Below, piece by piece: positions 39,686-47,705 of a stretch of DNA of 64,000 nt. The position numbers and the translations under genes were made by a program. Position 1 is the stretch's first letter. The number at the start of each line of letters is the position of its first letter. Source of the stretch: Amycolatopsis orientalis DSM 40040 = KCTC 9412. Lineage in GTDB: Bacteria; Actinomycetota; Actinomycetes; Mycobacteriales; Pseudonocardiaceae. Under the pieces are notes generated by a model. The model worked only from the letters and a program-made list of their open reading frames with translations. It ran no database searches and was not told the origin of the DNA. The stretch lies in contig NZ_ASJB01000080.1 of assembly GCF_000478275.1 (NCBI RefSeq), forward strand, positions 372,001 through 436,000. Reading direction: 5' to 3'.

Positions 39686-40219
39686 TCATACCTCGACGAT
39701 CGATTCGATCAGCGGCGTCGCTCTCCGGCGCCAATCGCCGCCTGCGCCGAAGCACCATCCGGCAGCGTCGGAAATCCAAAGCAGAGGCTCACTCGTCGAG
39801 TTCAGATGCTCGTAGGTGAGTTCGGTTTTGGACGGGCGATAGCCGAGGGCTCGCTGCAGGGTCTTGCGGTCGTGGATATCGCGATGATCCCGAGAGTCGA
39901 GGACCAGCCGGTGAGCACTCTTGGCCAGCAAATCGGTGACTGCGCGTTCGAGGCATTTCTGCCGGGTGTTTTCTTCCGTTTTCCGGGTGCACGAACCCAG
40001 GTAGATGGTCGCCGTGGCTTCCAGCGCGGCTATGCGATCGATCAGCAGCCTTCGGCGAGGTTCCTTCTCCTTCTTGAAATGCAGCTCCCGTGCCCCAGGC
40101 AGCAATAACGCGTTCAGTTCTCGTCTTGAGGGTGCGAGCTGAGCCGGGGCGACCAGCGTCATGCACAAGAGGTAGCGCTGGTCGCGCACCGATTCGTCGA
40201 TGAAGGCGTGCACGGGCAT
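39686..40219 (-). CDS. DUF3800-like hypothetical protein
   Basis: A 177-residue soluble protein. MPVHAFIDESVRDQRYLLCM resembles the first strand and acidic residue of RNase H-fold DUF3800 proteins; RELHFKKEKEPRRRLLIDRI, HRLVLDSRDHRDIHDRKTL and EPLLWISDAAGWCFGAGGDW follow, with Asp residues spaced as in a nuclease-like site. Nuclease activity is only a suggestion. ATG 40219 has a weak ribosome site. It is a single gene between glycosyltransferase genes and may be an insertion in the cluster. Confidence 0.7.
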   Translation of the reverse strand: MPVHAFIDESVRDQRYLLCMTLVAPAQLAPSRRELNALLLPGARELHFKKEKEPRRRLLIDRIAALEATATIYLGSCTRKTEENTRQKCLERAVTDLLAKSAHRLVLDSRDHRDIHDRKTLQRALGYRPSKTELTYEHLNSTSEPLLWISDAAGWCFGAGGDWRRRATPLIESIVEV

Positions 40220-40347
40220 CGGTTCATTCTGCCCGGCGGTGTTTGCGTAACGCAGTTGGGTGAGTACTCTCTGTTGCCAACGCGCAAGGCGGGATGCCCA
40301 GGGGTGGGGGCCGGAGTCGCGTTCGGTGACGGGTGGACAATGGCCGC

Positions 40348-41211
40348 GTGACTGAGCACCCCAGCTACGGCGACGGGCTCGCCGTCGTGACCGTGACGTA
40401 CTTCCCCGGCGAAACCCTCGAGAAGTTCCTCGACACGCTCGAGAAGGCGACGGACCGGGACGTCCAGGTCGTCGTCGCCGACAACGCCTCGACGGACGGC
40501 GCGCCGGAGAAGGCCGCCCGCCGCGAGAACGTCAAGCTGCTCAGCATCGGCGAGAACGTCGGTTACGGCACGGCCGCCAACCGCGGCGTCGCGGAACTCG
40601 ACGACAGCTACGGCTGGGTCGTCGTGGTGAACCCGGACCTCGAATGGGAGCCCGGTTCGCTCGACGCGCTGCTGGAGGTCGCCGAGCGCTGGCCGCGCGG
40701 TGGCGCGTTCGGTCCGCTCATCCACGATCTCGACGGCACCGTCTACCCGTCGGCCCGGCTGCTGCCGTCGTTCGGCCGCGGGATCGGGCACGCGGTGTTC
40801 GGCAAGATCTGGCCGGGCAACCCGTGGACGCGCCAGTACCGCCAGGAGACCGGCACCCCGGTCGAGCGCACGGCGGGCTGGCTTTCGGGGTCCTGCCAGC
40901 TGTTCCGCCGCGAGGCCTTCGACTCGGTCGACGGTTTCGACACGCGCTACTTCATGTACTTCGAGGACGTCGACCTCGGCGAACGTCTGTCGCGCGCGGG
41001 CTGGCTGAACGTGTACGCGCCTTCGTCCAGCGTCATGCACATCGGCGGGCACTCGACTTCGCAGGCTTCGGAGAAGATGCTGCGCGTGCACCACGACAGT
41101 GCGTACCGCTACCTCGCGGACCGCCACCGCGGTCTGCTGTGGAAGCCGGTCATGCTCGCGGTGAAGGCCGGACTCGCGTTGCGGCTCAAGCTCGAGACGC
41201 GCAAGAAGTAG
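40348..41211 (+). CDS. wbbL: N-acetylglucosaminyl-diphospho-decaprenol L-rhamnosyltransferase
   Basis: A 287-residue GT2 enzyme that adds rhamnose from dTDP-rhamnose to decaprenyl-PP-GlcNAc, making the arabinogalactan linker. Segments matching mycobacterial WbbL (Rv3265c) are VTYFPGETLEKFLDTLEKAT, ADNASTDGAPEKA, NVGYGTAANRGVAEL, VVNPDLEWEPGSLDALLEVA, VYPSARLLPSF, GWLSGSCQLFRREAFDSVDG and YFMYFEDVDLGERLSRAGWL, then HSTSQASEKMLRVHHDSAYR. GTG 40348 is chosen over GTG 40333 because the family starts here. Its substrate comes from rmlB-rmlD about 8 kb upstream. Confidence 0.92.
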   Translation: MTEHPSYGDGLAVVTVTYFPGETLEKFLDTLEKATDRDVQVVVADNASTDGAPEKAARRENVKLLSIGENVGYGTAANRGVAELDDSYGWVVVVNPDLEWEPGSLDALLEVAERWPRGGAFGPLIHDLDGTVYPSARLLPSFGRGIGHAVFGKIWPGNPWTRQYRQETGTPVERTAGWLSGSCQLFRREAFDSVDGFDTRYFMYFEDVDLGERLSRAGWLNVYAPSSSVMHIGGHSTSQASEKMLRVHHDSAYRYLADRHRGLLWKPVMLAVKAGLALRLKLETRKK

Positions 41212-41269
41212 CCGTTCCGGCCACCGGAACTCGCGCGACTCGGCGCCCGGCCCTCGTTACCGTCGGCGC

Positions 41270-42310
41270 ATGGACTTCGCCGAACTGGACACCTGGCTGA
41301 CCGGCCGCGCCGCCGAGGACCGCTTCTCCGGGGTCGTGCTGATCCGGCGCGGGGACGAGACGCTGTTCGAGCGCGGTTACGGCCTGGCCAGCCGCCGCTG
41401 GTCGGTGCCGAACGCGCCGGACGTCCGGTACGACACCGCGTCGGTCACCAAGGTCCTCACCGCGATCGCCGCGCTGCGCCTTGCCGACGAGGGACGGCTG
41501 GACATCGACCGCCCGATCGGCGAGATCATCGACCTCGGCGGCACGGCGATCGCGCCCGGCGCGACGACGCGGCACCTGCTGACGCATACGTCCGGGATCG
41601 CCGACGACGCCGACGAGGAAGCGGGCGAAAGCTACGAGGCGCTGTGGGTCGACAAGCCGGTGTACTCGGTCGTGAACACACGCGATCACCTGCCCAATTT
41701 CGCTTACCGGGCCCCGAATTTCGCGCCCGGTGCGGGCTGCCGGTATTGCAACTCGGGGTACGTCCTCGCCGGGCTGGTGATCGAGGAGATCACCGGGAGG
41801 CCGTATCGCGACCACGTCCGGGAGGCCGTGCTCGACCGCGCGGGGATGACCGACTCGGGGTTCTTCGACCGGCGTGATCCGCGGCCGAGGGTCGCCGAGG
41901 GCTGGGACCCGATCCTCGACGGCGAGCGGATCACCGGCTGGAAGCAGAACATCTTCAGCTATCCGCCGATCGGTTCACCCGATGGGGGTGCGTACTGCAC
42001 GGTCGGTGATCTCGTCCGGTTACTGCGCGCGATCCGTGAGGAACGGCTCCTGTCACCGGAGCGCACGAAGGAGTTCCTCACGCCGCAAGTACTTCACAGC
42101 AGTGGCGTTTGGTACGGCTTCGGCCTCGAATTCGTCCTGGAGCCGGACGGTTCGGTGTGGAACTACTACAAGGACGGCGGGAACGTCGGGGTCTGCTCAC
42201 TCGCGCGGCACTATCCGGGTAAGGGGCTGGATGTCGCGCTGCTGTCCAATGCCACGTACGGCGGGGGCGCGGCGATCAAGGAGATCGACCGGGTGATCCG
42301 CGCTTCTTGA
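41270..42310 (+). CDS. Serine hydrolase, beta-lactamase/class C-like
   Basis: A 346-residue penicillin-binding-fold hydrolase. The active-site S-x-x-K is SVTK in DTASVTKVL (about 57-65), the Y-x-N is YCN in RYCNSGYVLAGL (about 158-169), and a late HYPGKGLDVALL region stands for the third motif. No signal peptide, so it is cytosolic. Such proteins are esterases, D-aminopeptidases or amidases more often than true beta-lactamases. A strong hairpin (42328-42380) follows 17 bp after the stop. Confidence 0.87.
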   Translation: MDFAELDTWLTGRAAEDRFSGVVLIRRGDETLFERGYGLASRRWSVPNAPDVRYDTASVTKVLTAIAALRLADEGRLDIDRPIGEIIDLGGTAIAPGATTRHLLTHTSGIADDADEEAGESYEALWVDKPVYSVVNTRDHLPNFAYRAPNFAPGAGCRYCNSGYVLAGLVIEEITGRPYRDHVREAVLDRAGMTDSGFFDRRDPRPRVAEGWDPILDGERITGWKQNIFSYPPIGSPDGGAYCTVGDLVRLLRAIREERLLSPERTKEFLTPQVLHSSGVWYGFGLEFVLEPDGSVWNYYKDGGNVGVCSLARHYPGKGLDVALLSNATYGGGAAIKEIDRVIRAS

Positions 42311-42327
42311 GGTGGGTTCCCCGAAAC

Positions 42328-42380
42328 GCCATGAAAGGTCCTTTCCTTGCAAATTTTGCAAGGAAAGGACCTTTCATGGC
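42328..42380. repeat. Perfect 26-bp-stem hairpin, C-type
   Basis: Two 26-base arms (core GAAAGGTCCTTTCCTTGC) around a single T, just 3' of the serine hydrolase gene and 3' of the convergent hypothetical gene. Likely a two-way terminator; the arm core resembles the other C-type hairpins. Confidence 0.8.
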
Positions 42381-42393
42381 ACGCGCGAGGGGG

Positions 42394-42882
42394 CTAGATG
42401 CCGTCCAGCCGCCGCGAAAGGTTCGACCGCCCCGAGGGGTTCTGCTTGACCGTCGGCACCAAGCCGCCGATCTCGTTTTCGGCCGTCTCCTGCTCCTGCT
42501 CCGGCCGCTCGACCAGCGGGCTCTGCACCGGAGAGGCGGGCGGCCTGCGGGTGAGCGGGGTCGTCGCCTGGGGCATCGGCCGCGTCGGCTGGGCGCCGGG
42601 CTGCCGGGGATACGGCTGCGGCCGCGTCACCGGTGCCACGTCCAGCCGCGTCGTCGGCTCCGCGCCGGCCAGGTGGTGATCGTTCTCCGCGATCAGCGAG
42701 GCCGGTAGCTGAGTGGTGGTGTCCGGGTCCGAAGAACGGTCGATCTCCGCGACCACCGATCGGGGGATCTGCTGTGTGTTCGCGGAGTCCATCGGCGACG
42801 TCGCGTTGTCCGGTGTCACGACGAAGGCTCCACGCGCGCTGGCACGTGCGAGCAAGGCGTCCGCCCGAGCACGGGGGTCCAT
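42394..42882 (-). CDS. Hypothetical disordered protein
   Basis: A 162-residue protein, mostly Pro/Thr/Gln-rich and predicted disordered: MDPRARADALLARASARGAF is a helical start, then TTTQLPASLIAEND, TTRLDVAPVTRPQPYPRQP and a QSPLVERPEQEQETAENEI segment. Threonines next to Q or R (TTQL, TTRL) may be kinase targets, as in the TQVV-repeat protein of this window. No TM or domain is recognised. Confidence 0.55.
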   Translation of the reverse strand: MDPRARADALLARASARGAFVVTPDNATSPMDSANTQQIPRSVVAEIDRSSDPDTTTQLPASLIAENDHHLAGAEPTTRLDVAPVTRPQPYPRQPGAQPTRPMPQATTPLTRRPPASPVQSPLVERPEQEQETAENEIGGLVPTVKQNPSGRSNLSRRLDGI

Positions 42883-43010
42883 CCCCTAGGCCTCCCGACT
42901 GACCTGGGGCCCTCTGGGTTCAGGGCCGACTGTGTGGTGTCCAGGGTAGGCCCTCGGAGCGGTCGCCGTCAGTAGACCCGCAAACGTCGTCCGACAAATC
43001 TCGGTGTGAC

Positions 43011-43024
43011 GAGCGGTACCGCTC
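43011..43024. terminator. Short palindrome at 3' end of cytidylyltransferase-like gene
   Basis: GAGCGGTACCGCTC is a perfect 14-bp palindrome eight bases beyond the stop of the minus-strand gene (43032). It may be part of a terminator stem; no T run follows. Confidence 0.35.
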
Positions 43025-43031
43025 CCGGGGC

Positions 43032-43484
43032 TCAGGCTTCCATGTCCGAAAGGATCCGGGTGCTGGAGTCCGCCTTGTCCGTGCCGCCGATGCCGTAGTG
43101 CAACGAGATGCCGTTGCGGGCGCTCGCCTCGATCTCGTCCGCGGGCACGTCGTCGACACTGCGCCGGTCGCCGCCGTTGCAGAACTCCAGTTCCGTGTCG
43201 GGGTACGCCTCGCGGATCAGGTCGAACGACTTGTCGATGCCCGGCCCCTGCTCGACGGCGATGTACACGTCGTCGACGACCCGCAGCGCGCGGACGATCC
43301 GGGCGCGGATGTCCTCGGTCTGGATCACCCTGCCCTTCTTGAGGACCTGCTGGTGATCGTTGTTGACGATGACGATGAGGTAGCCGGACCGGGCCTGCGC
43401 GTCCTCGAACAGGTCGAGATGACCCTGGTGGAGCGGGTTGAAGTACCCACTGACGATCGAGGCCTTCGCCGGTCGCTCGGTCAT
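43032..43484 (-). CDS. Cytidylyltransferase-like nucleotidyltransferase
   Basis: A 150-residue nucleotidyltransferase of the TagD/RfaE-domain family. The active-site H-x-G-H is in VSGYFNPLHQGHLDLFEDAQ (about 12-31) and VIVNNDHQQVLKKGRV follows; the ISSFSR-type signature is not obvious. It should join CTP (or ATP) to a phosphorylated alcohol or sugar, giving an activated precursor for wall glycans. ATG 43484 has GGAGG eight bases upstream, which favours it over ATG 43499. Confidence 0.82.
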   Translation of the reverse strand: MTERPAKASIVSGYFNPLHQGHLDLFEDAQARSGYLIVIVNNDHQQVLKKGRVIQTEDIRARIVRALRVVDDVYIAVEQGPGIDKSFDLIREAYPDTELEFCNGGDRRSVDDVPADEIEASARNGISLHYGIGGTDKADSSTRILSDMEA

Positions 43485-43580
43485 CGTCCAGTCCTCCATA
43501 GGCTTACGTTCGCGGGGTCATCAGCTTAGCGTCGGGAATGCCGGGCGTAACCCTAGCCGAGTGCCGGGTAGGTTCGACGC

Positions 43581-44477
43581 GTGCTGTTCCGCCCCGGCTA
43601 CGAACTCGACCTGGACACGGTGCTGGGTCCGCTGAGCCGTGGGTCGCGTTCGCCCAACCTCGTCCGCACCGAGGGCGGGGTCACCTGGCTGGCCGCCAAC
43701 ACCGCCGACGGCGCGGGCACGATCGCGCTGCTGCGGCGCTCGGACGGCGAGATCGAGGCCGAGGCGTGGGGGCCCGGCGCGGAGAGGCTGCTCGACGGCG
43801 TCCCGGCGATGCTGGGCGCGCACGACGACGACTCCGAATTCGTGGCGCATCACGACGTGATCGCGTCGGCGCGGCGGCGCAATCCGGGGCTGCGGCTCGG
43901 TTCGACCGGCCGGGTGTGGGACGCGCTGGTGCTCGCCGTGCTGGAGCAGAAGGTGACCAGCGCGGAGGCGCTGCGGTCGTGGGGTGAACTGTGCCGCTGG
44001 TTCGGCGAGCAGGCGCCTGGTCCGGGGCCGTCCCGGCTGCGGGTGCCGCCGACGCCCGTCGCCATCAGGTCCATTGTGGACTGGAAATGGCATCGCGCCG
44101 GGGTGGACCTGAAAAGGCGGACGACGCTGCTCAACGCCGCCCGCGTCGCGCCCCGGCTCGAAAAGGCCGTCGAGCTGAAGGGCGTCGAGGGCCGGGCCTG
44201 GCTGCGGAAGGTCTCCGGCATCGGCGTGTGGACCGCCGCGGAGATCGCGCAGCGGGCCTGGGGCGACCCGGACGCGGTGAGCTTCGGGGACTACAACATC
44301 CCGTCGATGGTCGGGCACGCGCTCGTCGGCACGAAACTCGACGACGCCGGGATGTCGGAGGTGCTGGCGCCGTACTCGCCGCAGCGGCAGCGCGCGGTGC
44401 GCTACCTGGCGACGGCCGGATTCCGCCGTCCCCGGTTCGGCCCGAAGATCGAACTCCGCGACTACCGCGCCATGTGA
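43581..44477 (+). CDS. DNA-3-methyladenine glycosylase II-like (HhH-GPD)
   Basis: A 298-residue base-excision repair glycosylase. The helix-hairpin-helix is LRKVSGIGVWTAAEIAQRAW (about 213-232) and the catalytic Asp is in SFGDYNIPS (about 238-246). LVLAVLEQKVTSAEALRSWG is the first HhH-GPD helix. An N-terminal beta region of about 100 residues is typical of the AlkA group. There is no Fe-S cluster cysteine loop. GTG 43581 is the start. It stands alone between convergent or divergent genes; I see no damage-response operator. Confidence 0.88.
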   Translation: MLFRPGYELDLDTVLGPLSRGSRSPNLVRTEGGVTWLAANTADGAGTIALLRRSDGEIEAEAWGPGAERLLDGVPAMLGAHDDDSEFVAHHDVIASARRRNPGLRLGSTGRVWDALVLAVLEQKVTSAEALRSWGELCRWFGEQAPGPGPSRLRVPPTPVAIRSIVDWKWHRAGVDLKRRTTLLNAARVAPRLEKAVELKGVEGRAWLRKVSGIGVWTAAEIAQRAWGDPDAVSFGDYNIPSMVGHALVGTKLDDAGMSEVLAPYSPQRQRAVRYLATAGFRRPRFGPKIELRDYRAM

Positions 44478-44487
44478 CCAGGTCGCC

Positions 44488-44676
44488 CTAGTTTCCCCAG
44501 CCCTGCGGCGGATAGGGCTGCTGCTGGCTCGGGTACTGCGGCGGCTGCTGCGGATACTGGTGGTGGGGCAGGGCGGGCGGCCGCGGTTTGCTGTTCGACT
44601 TCACGAGGAAGAAGATCCCGACCCCGACCCCGGCCAGGACCAGGAAGCCGACCACCAGCACCAAAAGGAAGACCAT
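44488..44676 (-). CDS. Small single-TM protein with Pro/Gln-rich tail
   Basis: A 62-residue protein: one transmembrane helix at about 2-24 (FLLVLVVGFLVLAGVGVGIF), a basic KSNSKPRPP stop-transfer, then a Pro/Gln/Tyr-rich tail (QQPPQYPSQQQPYPPQGWGN). It resembles in plan the larger 45139-45798 protein. Function unknown. It lies 28 bp downstream of the GntR gene on the same strand and may be co-transcribed. Confidence 0.6.
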   Translation of the reverse strand: MVFLLVLVVGFLVLAGVGVGIFFLVKSNSKPRPPALPHHQYPQQPPQYPSQQQPYPPQGWGN

Positions 44677-44704
44677 GCCGAGAGACTAACGGCCGGCCTG
44701 GGAT

Positions 44705-45055
44705 TCAGCCGAGCGCGGCGTCGACGATCGCCTTGGCCTCGTCGCGGTCGAGACCCAGTTTCCTGGTCAGCGCCGCGTAGTCGGCCGCCGCCTGCCTGGC
44801 CCGCTCGCGGGTCTCGTCGCCGACGGCGCTGACGAACGTCCCCGCCCGGCCGCGGGTCTCGATCAGGCCCGCTTCTTCGAGTTCCCGGTAGGCCTTGGCG
44901 ACCGTGTTCGGGGCGATGCCGAGGTCTTCGGCCAGTTTCCGCACGGTCGGGAGTTTCGCCCCGACGGGCAGCGTGCCGTCGTTGATCCGCGCCGCGTAGG
45001 CGGTGCGGACCTGTTCGAACGGCGGGACCGAGGAGTTCGGGTCGACCCTGACCAT
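44705..45055 (-). CDS. GntR-family regulator, YtrA type
   Basis: A 116-residue regulator with an N-terminal winged helix-turn-helix (about 10-75; PPFEQVRTAYAARINDGTL, KLPTVRKLAEDLGIAPNTVA, ELEEAGLIETRGRAGTFVS) and a short helical tail (about 80-116) typical of the YtrA subfamily, which often controls ABC exporters or envelope genes. No ABC genes are adjacent. ATG 45055 follows AGGGAG. Confidence 0.9.
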   Translation of the reverse strand: MVRVDPNSSVPPFEQVRTAYAARINDGTLPVGAKLPTVRKLAEDLGIAPNTVAKAYRELEEAGLIETRGRAGTFVSAVGDETRERARQAAADYAALTRKLGLDRDEAKAIVDAALG

Positions 45056-45077
45056 GCGGTTTCTCCCTGCTGGAATG

Positions 45078-45128
45078 CCGTGAAGGCCTCCTTCACCACC
45101 CTGAGGGTAGGGAAGGAGGCCTTCACGG
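45078..45128. repeat. C-family hairpin upstream of GntR gene
   Basis: CCGTGAAGGCCTCCTTC pairs with GAAGGAGGCCTTCACGG (17 bp). It lies in the 83-bp gap between the TQVV-repeat gene stop and the GntR start and should end the former transcript. Confidence 0.75.
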
Positions 45129-45138
45129 ACAGTCGGGG

Positions 45139-45798
45139 CTACTGGCGGGGCGGGACCACCTGGGTGGCGTCACCCGCGCCACCGGGTACGACCTGCGTCC
45201 GGTCGCCGTCGGCCGGGGAGACGACCTGCGTCCGGTCGGCGTTCGCGGGCGAGACGACCTGGGTGCGATCGGCACCGGCGTCCGCCTGCTGCCGGCGGGA
45301 CACGACCTGGGTGCGATCGGCGCTGCCGTCGATCGGCGGGCCCGCCTGCGGGGGCGGCGGCGGGAAACCGGGCTGGGGCATCGGCGGCTGAGCCATACCG
45401 GGCGCACCGAACGGACTGGGTGCCGGAGCACCGGGCGGCGGCGCGAAACCCGCCGGAGCCGGGGCCGGAGGCGGCGGGAAGCCGGGCGCCTGACCGTAAC
45501 CGGGCTGCGGCGGCGGGAAACCGGGCTGCTGCTGCCAGTTGCCCTGCGGCGCCGGACCGCCGGCGGGCGGCGGGGGAGGCGGGAAGCCCGGAGCCGGGCC
45601 GCCGCCACCGAAGTTCGGATTCTGCGGGAAGGTCATCGGCGGCTTCTTCGCCTGGTTGACCTTCACGATGATCACCACGATCACGATGATGATAATGATG
45701 ATCGCCAGGATCAGCAGGACCCAGCCGGCGCCGTCGCCGTCACCGCTGCTGTGGACCCGGACCCGGTCCAGGTATGGCGTCAGCGTCGTCAGCATCAT
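45139..45798 (-). CDS. Single-TM protein with Pro-rich linker and TQVV phospho-motif repeats
   Basis: A 219-residue protein. Residues 1-24 are outside or short loop, one very hydrophobic TM (about 26-46, nearly pure Ile/Val), a Pro/Gly/Phe-rich linker (about 55-155), then five repeats of the form D-R-T-Q-V-V or D-A-T-Q-V-V (about 158-215; ADRTQVVSP). Repeats put an acidic residue two before and Val after a Thr-Gln, like Ser/Thr-kinase sites that bind FHA domains. No enzymatic domain. It may be a phospho-scaffold at the membrane (inference). Confidence 0.7.
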   Translation of the reverse strand: MMLTTLTPYLDRVRVHSSGDGDGAGWVLLILAIIIIIIVIVVIIVKVNQAKKPPMTFPQNPNFGGGGPAPGFPPPPPPAGGPAPQGNWQQQPGFPPPQPGYGQAPGFPPPPAPAPAGFAPPPGAPAPSPFGAPGMAQPPMPQPGFPPPPPQAGPPIDGSADRTQVVSRRQQADAGADRTQVVSPANADRTQVVSPADGDRTQVVPGGAGDATQVVPPRQ

Positions 45799-45825
45799 TC
45801 CCCCTCTTGCGCGTCAGCCGACACC

Positions 45826-46371
45826 CTAACGGCCGGACGGCGCGGGGAGGGCGGCTTCCACCAGTTCGGCGAGATCTTCCGACCCTTTCGGCAGTGATTT
45901 CGCCGGCCACCAGCGAAGATCGTCCGATTCGTCGCTTTGTACGGGCTGGGCGCCCCGGGGTGCGCGTACGACGAAACGCACGTCGAAATGCCGGGTCGGC
46001 ACGCCGAGGGAACAGGTGATCGGGTGGACGTCGAGGTGAACCGGCACCGGATCGATGATCAGGTCCGGAATGCCGGATTCCTCCCGTGCCTCCCGCAAAG
46101 CCGCGTCCGCGAGGGTCGCGTCACCCGGCTCGCAATGCCCGCCGAGCTGGAGCCAGCGGCCGACTCGCGGATGCAGGGTGAGCAGGACGTTTTCCGCGTC
46201 GGCGTCCAGAAGTACGGCCGAAGCGGTGATGTGCCCGGCCGCGCATTCGCGACGGCAGACGTCGTCGCGGGCGGCGAGGAAGCCCAAATAGGCTTGCCGC
46301 AAGGATTCCTGGGCCGCGTCCCCGGGGCGCCAACTGGACAAAGTGGACACGACATCTTCGTGCAGGGTCAC
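45826..46371 (-). CDS. NUDIX hydrolase
   Basis: A 181-residue pyrophosphohydrolase. The Nudix box is GGHCEPGDATLADAALREAR continuing EESGI (about 77-101), with all catalytic Glu residues. Target: a nucleoside diphosphate linked to X; not specified by sequence. The GTG at 46371 overlaps the fbiB stop by four bases (GTGA), so it is translated with fbiB. A NUDIX gene next to fbiB is often seen in actinobacteria. Confidence 0.9.
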   Translation of the reverse strand: MTLHEDVVSTLSSWRPGDAAQESLRQAYLGFLAARDDVCRRECAAGHITASAVLLDADAENVLLTLHPRVGRWLQLGGHCEPGDATLADAALREAREESGIPDLIIDPVPVHLDVHPITCSLGVPTRHFDVRFVVRAPRGAQPVQSDESDDLRWWPAKSLPKGSEDLAELVEAALPAPSGR

Positions 46372-47705
46372 AGTTCGAGAAGTCCTTCACCGGGTTCGCC
46401 CGCGCCACGGGCGGGCGGCAGGGCGGCGGGATGTCCGATCGCGACCGCGCCGAGCGGTTCCCAGCGCGAGTCCAGGCCGAGGACCTCGCGGACGACGTCC
46501 GCGGCGAAGATGGTCGACCCGATCCAGCACGAGCCGAGGTCTTCGGCGGCGAGCGCGACCAGCAGGCCCTGCACCGCCGCGCCGCCCGCGACGGTGAACA
46601 TCGTGTGCTCACAGGCGTTCCGCCGGTCGTCGGGGTAGGTGTGGGCGCCCTCGGCGACGAGGAACGGCACCACGACTTCGGGCGCGTTGTACAGGATGTC
46701 ACCGCGGCTGAGGCGTTTCGCGACCTGCTCCGGGGTGAAGCCGTCGCTTTCGAGATCGGCCTGCCACGACGCCTTCATCGCGTCGAGAAGCTTGCGGCGC
46801 AAGCCTTCCTCGCGCAGCCACACGAACCGGACCGGCTTCGTGTGATGCGGCGCGGGAGCCGTCAGTGCCGTCGATACGGCGCGGCGCAGCACCTCGGGAT
46901 CGACCGGCTCGTCGGTGAAGGACCGGATCGACCGCCGCGCGAGCACGGCTTCCCGGCGGCCCTGCGCGATGGCTTCGTTGGTGCCGAGCCGGAACAGGTC
47001 CTCTTCCACCGGCCGGAGCAGCTTGCGGGCGGTGGATCCGTCGTCGGTCAGCTGAAGGCCGCGCACGACGGCGACCGGTGTCCCGCCGAGTTTGCCCTTC
47101 ACCAGATCCGCCGCGGCGGCCAGTTCGTCGGCGATCGCCACCTCGGTGACCGCGAGTTCGTTGCCCTGGCCGTCCACCTCGCCCGCGTACGAATGCAGCA
47201 CCCGCAGGCCGGACGCGCCGATCGCGGCGTCGGTCTGCCCGACCCGCCACGCGCGGCCCATCGTGTCGGTGACGACGACGGCGACCTCGACACCGAGCCG
47301 CTCGCGCAGCCCGTTCCGCAGCGCGAGCGCGGACGCGTCCGGATCGGACGGCAGCAAAGCGACCTCACCGGAGGCCACGTTCGACGCGTCCACGCCGGAC
47401 GCCGCCTGCACGATGCCGAGTTTGTTCTCGGTGATCACCGTCCGGTTGATCCGCGCGATCACGCGGACGGACTCCTCCTCGACGAGCCGGCGCCGGGCGG
47501 CATCACGCTCGTCGGGGTCGGCCGGGACGCGGATCAGCATGCCCTCGGCCTTGGAGACGATCTTGCTGGTGACGACCAGGACGTCGCCCGAACGCAGCCA
47601 CGGGGCCGCCGAGACGATCGCCCCGGTGAGGTCGTCGCCGGGGCGGAACTCCGGCAGCCCTTCGACCGGCAGGATCTCGATCTTCGCCGAAGCGTGGTCA
47701 GTCAA
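46368..47705 (-). CDS. fbiB: Coenzyme F420:L-glutamate ligase with flavin-reductase domain
   Basis: A 445-residue two-domain protein. The N-terminal half (about 8-240) is the GTP-dependent gamma-glutamyl ligase (VEGLPEFRPGDDLTGAI, VVTSKIVSKAEG, VVVTDTMGRAWRVGQTDAAI). The C-terminal half (about 250-445) is nitroreductase-like and reduces dehydro-F420-0 (RRSIRSFTDEPVDPEVLRRA, APHHTKPVRFVWL). Together they finish F420. TTG 47705 overlaps the fbiA stop and has GGAG upstream; an upstream GTG at 47762 is less likely. fbiA lies immediately before it and NUDIX after it. Confidence 0.92.
   Translation of the reverse strand: MTDHASAKIEILPVEGLPEFRPGDDLTGAIVSAAPWLRSGDVLVVTSKIVSKAEGMLIRVPADPDERDAARRRLVEEESVRVIARINRTVITENKLGIVQAASGVDASNVASGEVALLPSDPDASALALRNGLRERLGVEVAVVVTDTMGRAWRVGQTDAAIGASGLRVLHSYAGEVDGQGNELAVTEVAIADELAAAADLVKGKLGGTPVAVVRGLQLTDDGSTARKLLRPVEEDLFRLGTNEAIAQGRREAVLARRSIRSFTDEPVDPEVLRRAVSTALTAPAPHHTKPVRFVWLREEGLRRKLLDAMKASWQADLESDGFTPEQVAKRLSRGDILYNAPEVVVPFLVAEGAHTYPDDRRNACEHTMFTVAGGAAVQGLLVALAAEDLGSCWIGSTIFAADVVREVLGLDSRWEPLGAVAIGHPAALPPARGAGEPGEGLLEL

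Noticed and set aside
41270..42310. True class C beta-lactamase resistance gene
   Set aside because: SxxK and YxN are present, but there is no signal peptide and the third motif is unclear; a cytosolic esterase or peptidase is more likely.
43032..43484. Phosphopantetheine adenylyltransferase (CoaD)
   Set aside because: The H-x-G-H motif is shared by the superfamily, but the rest of the sequence and the wall-glycan context fit a cytidylyltransferase-like protein better.
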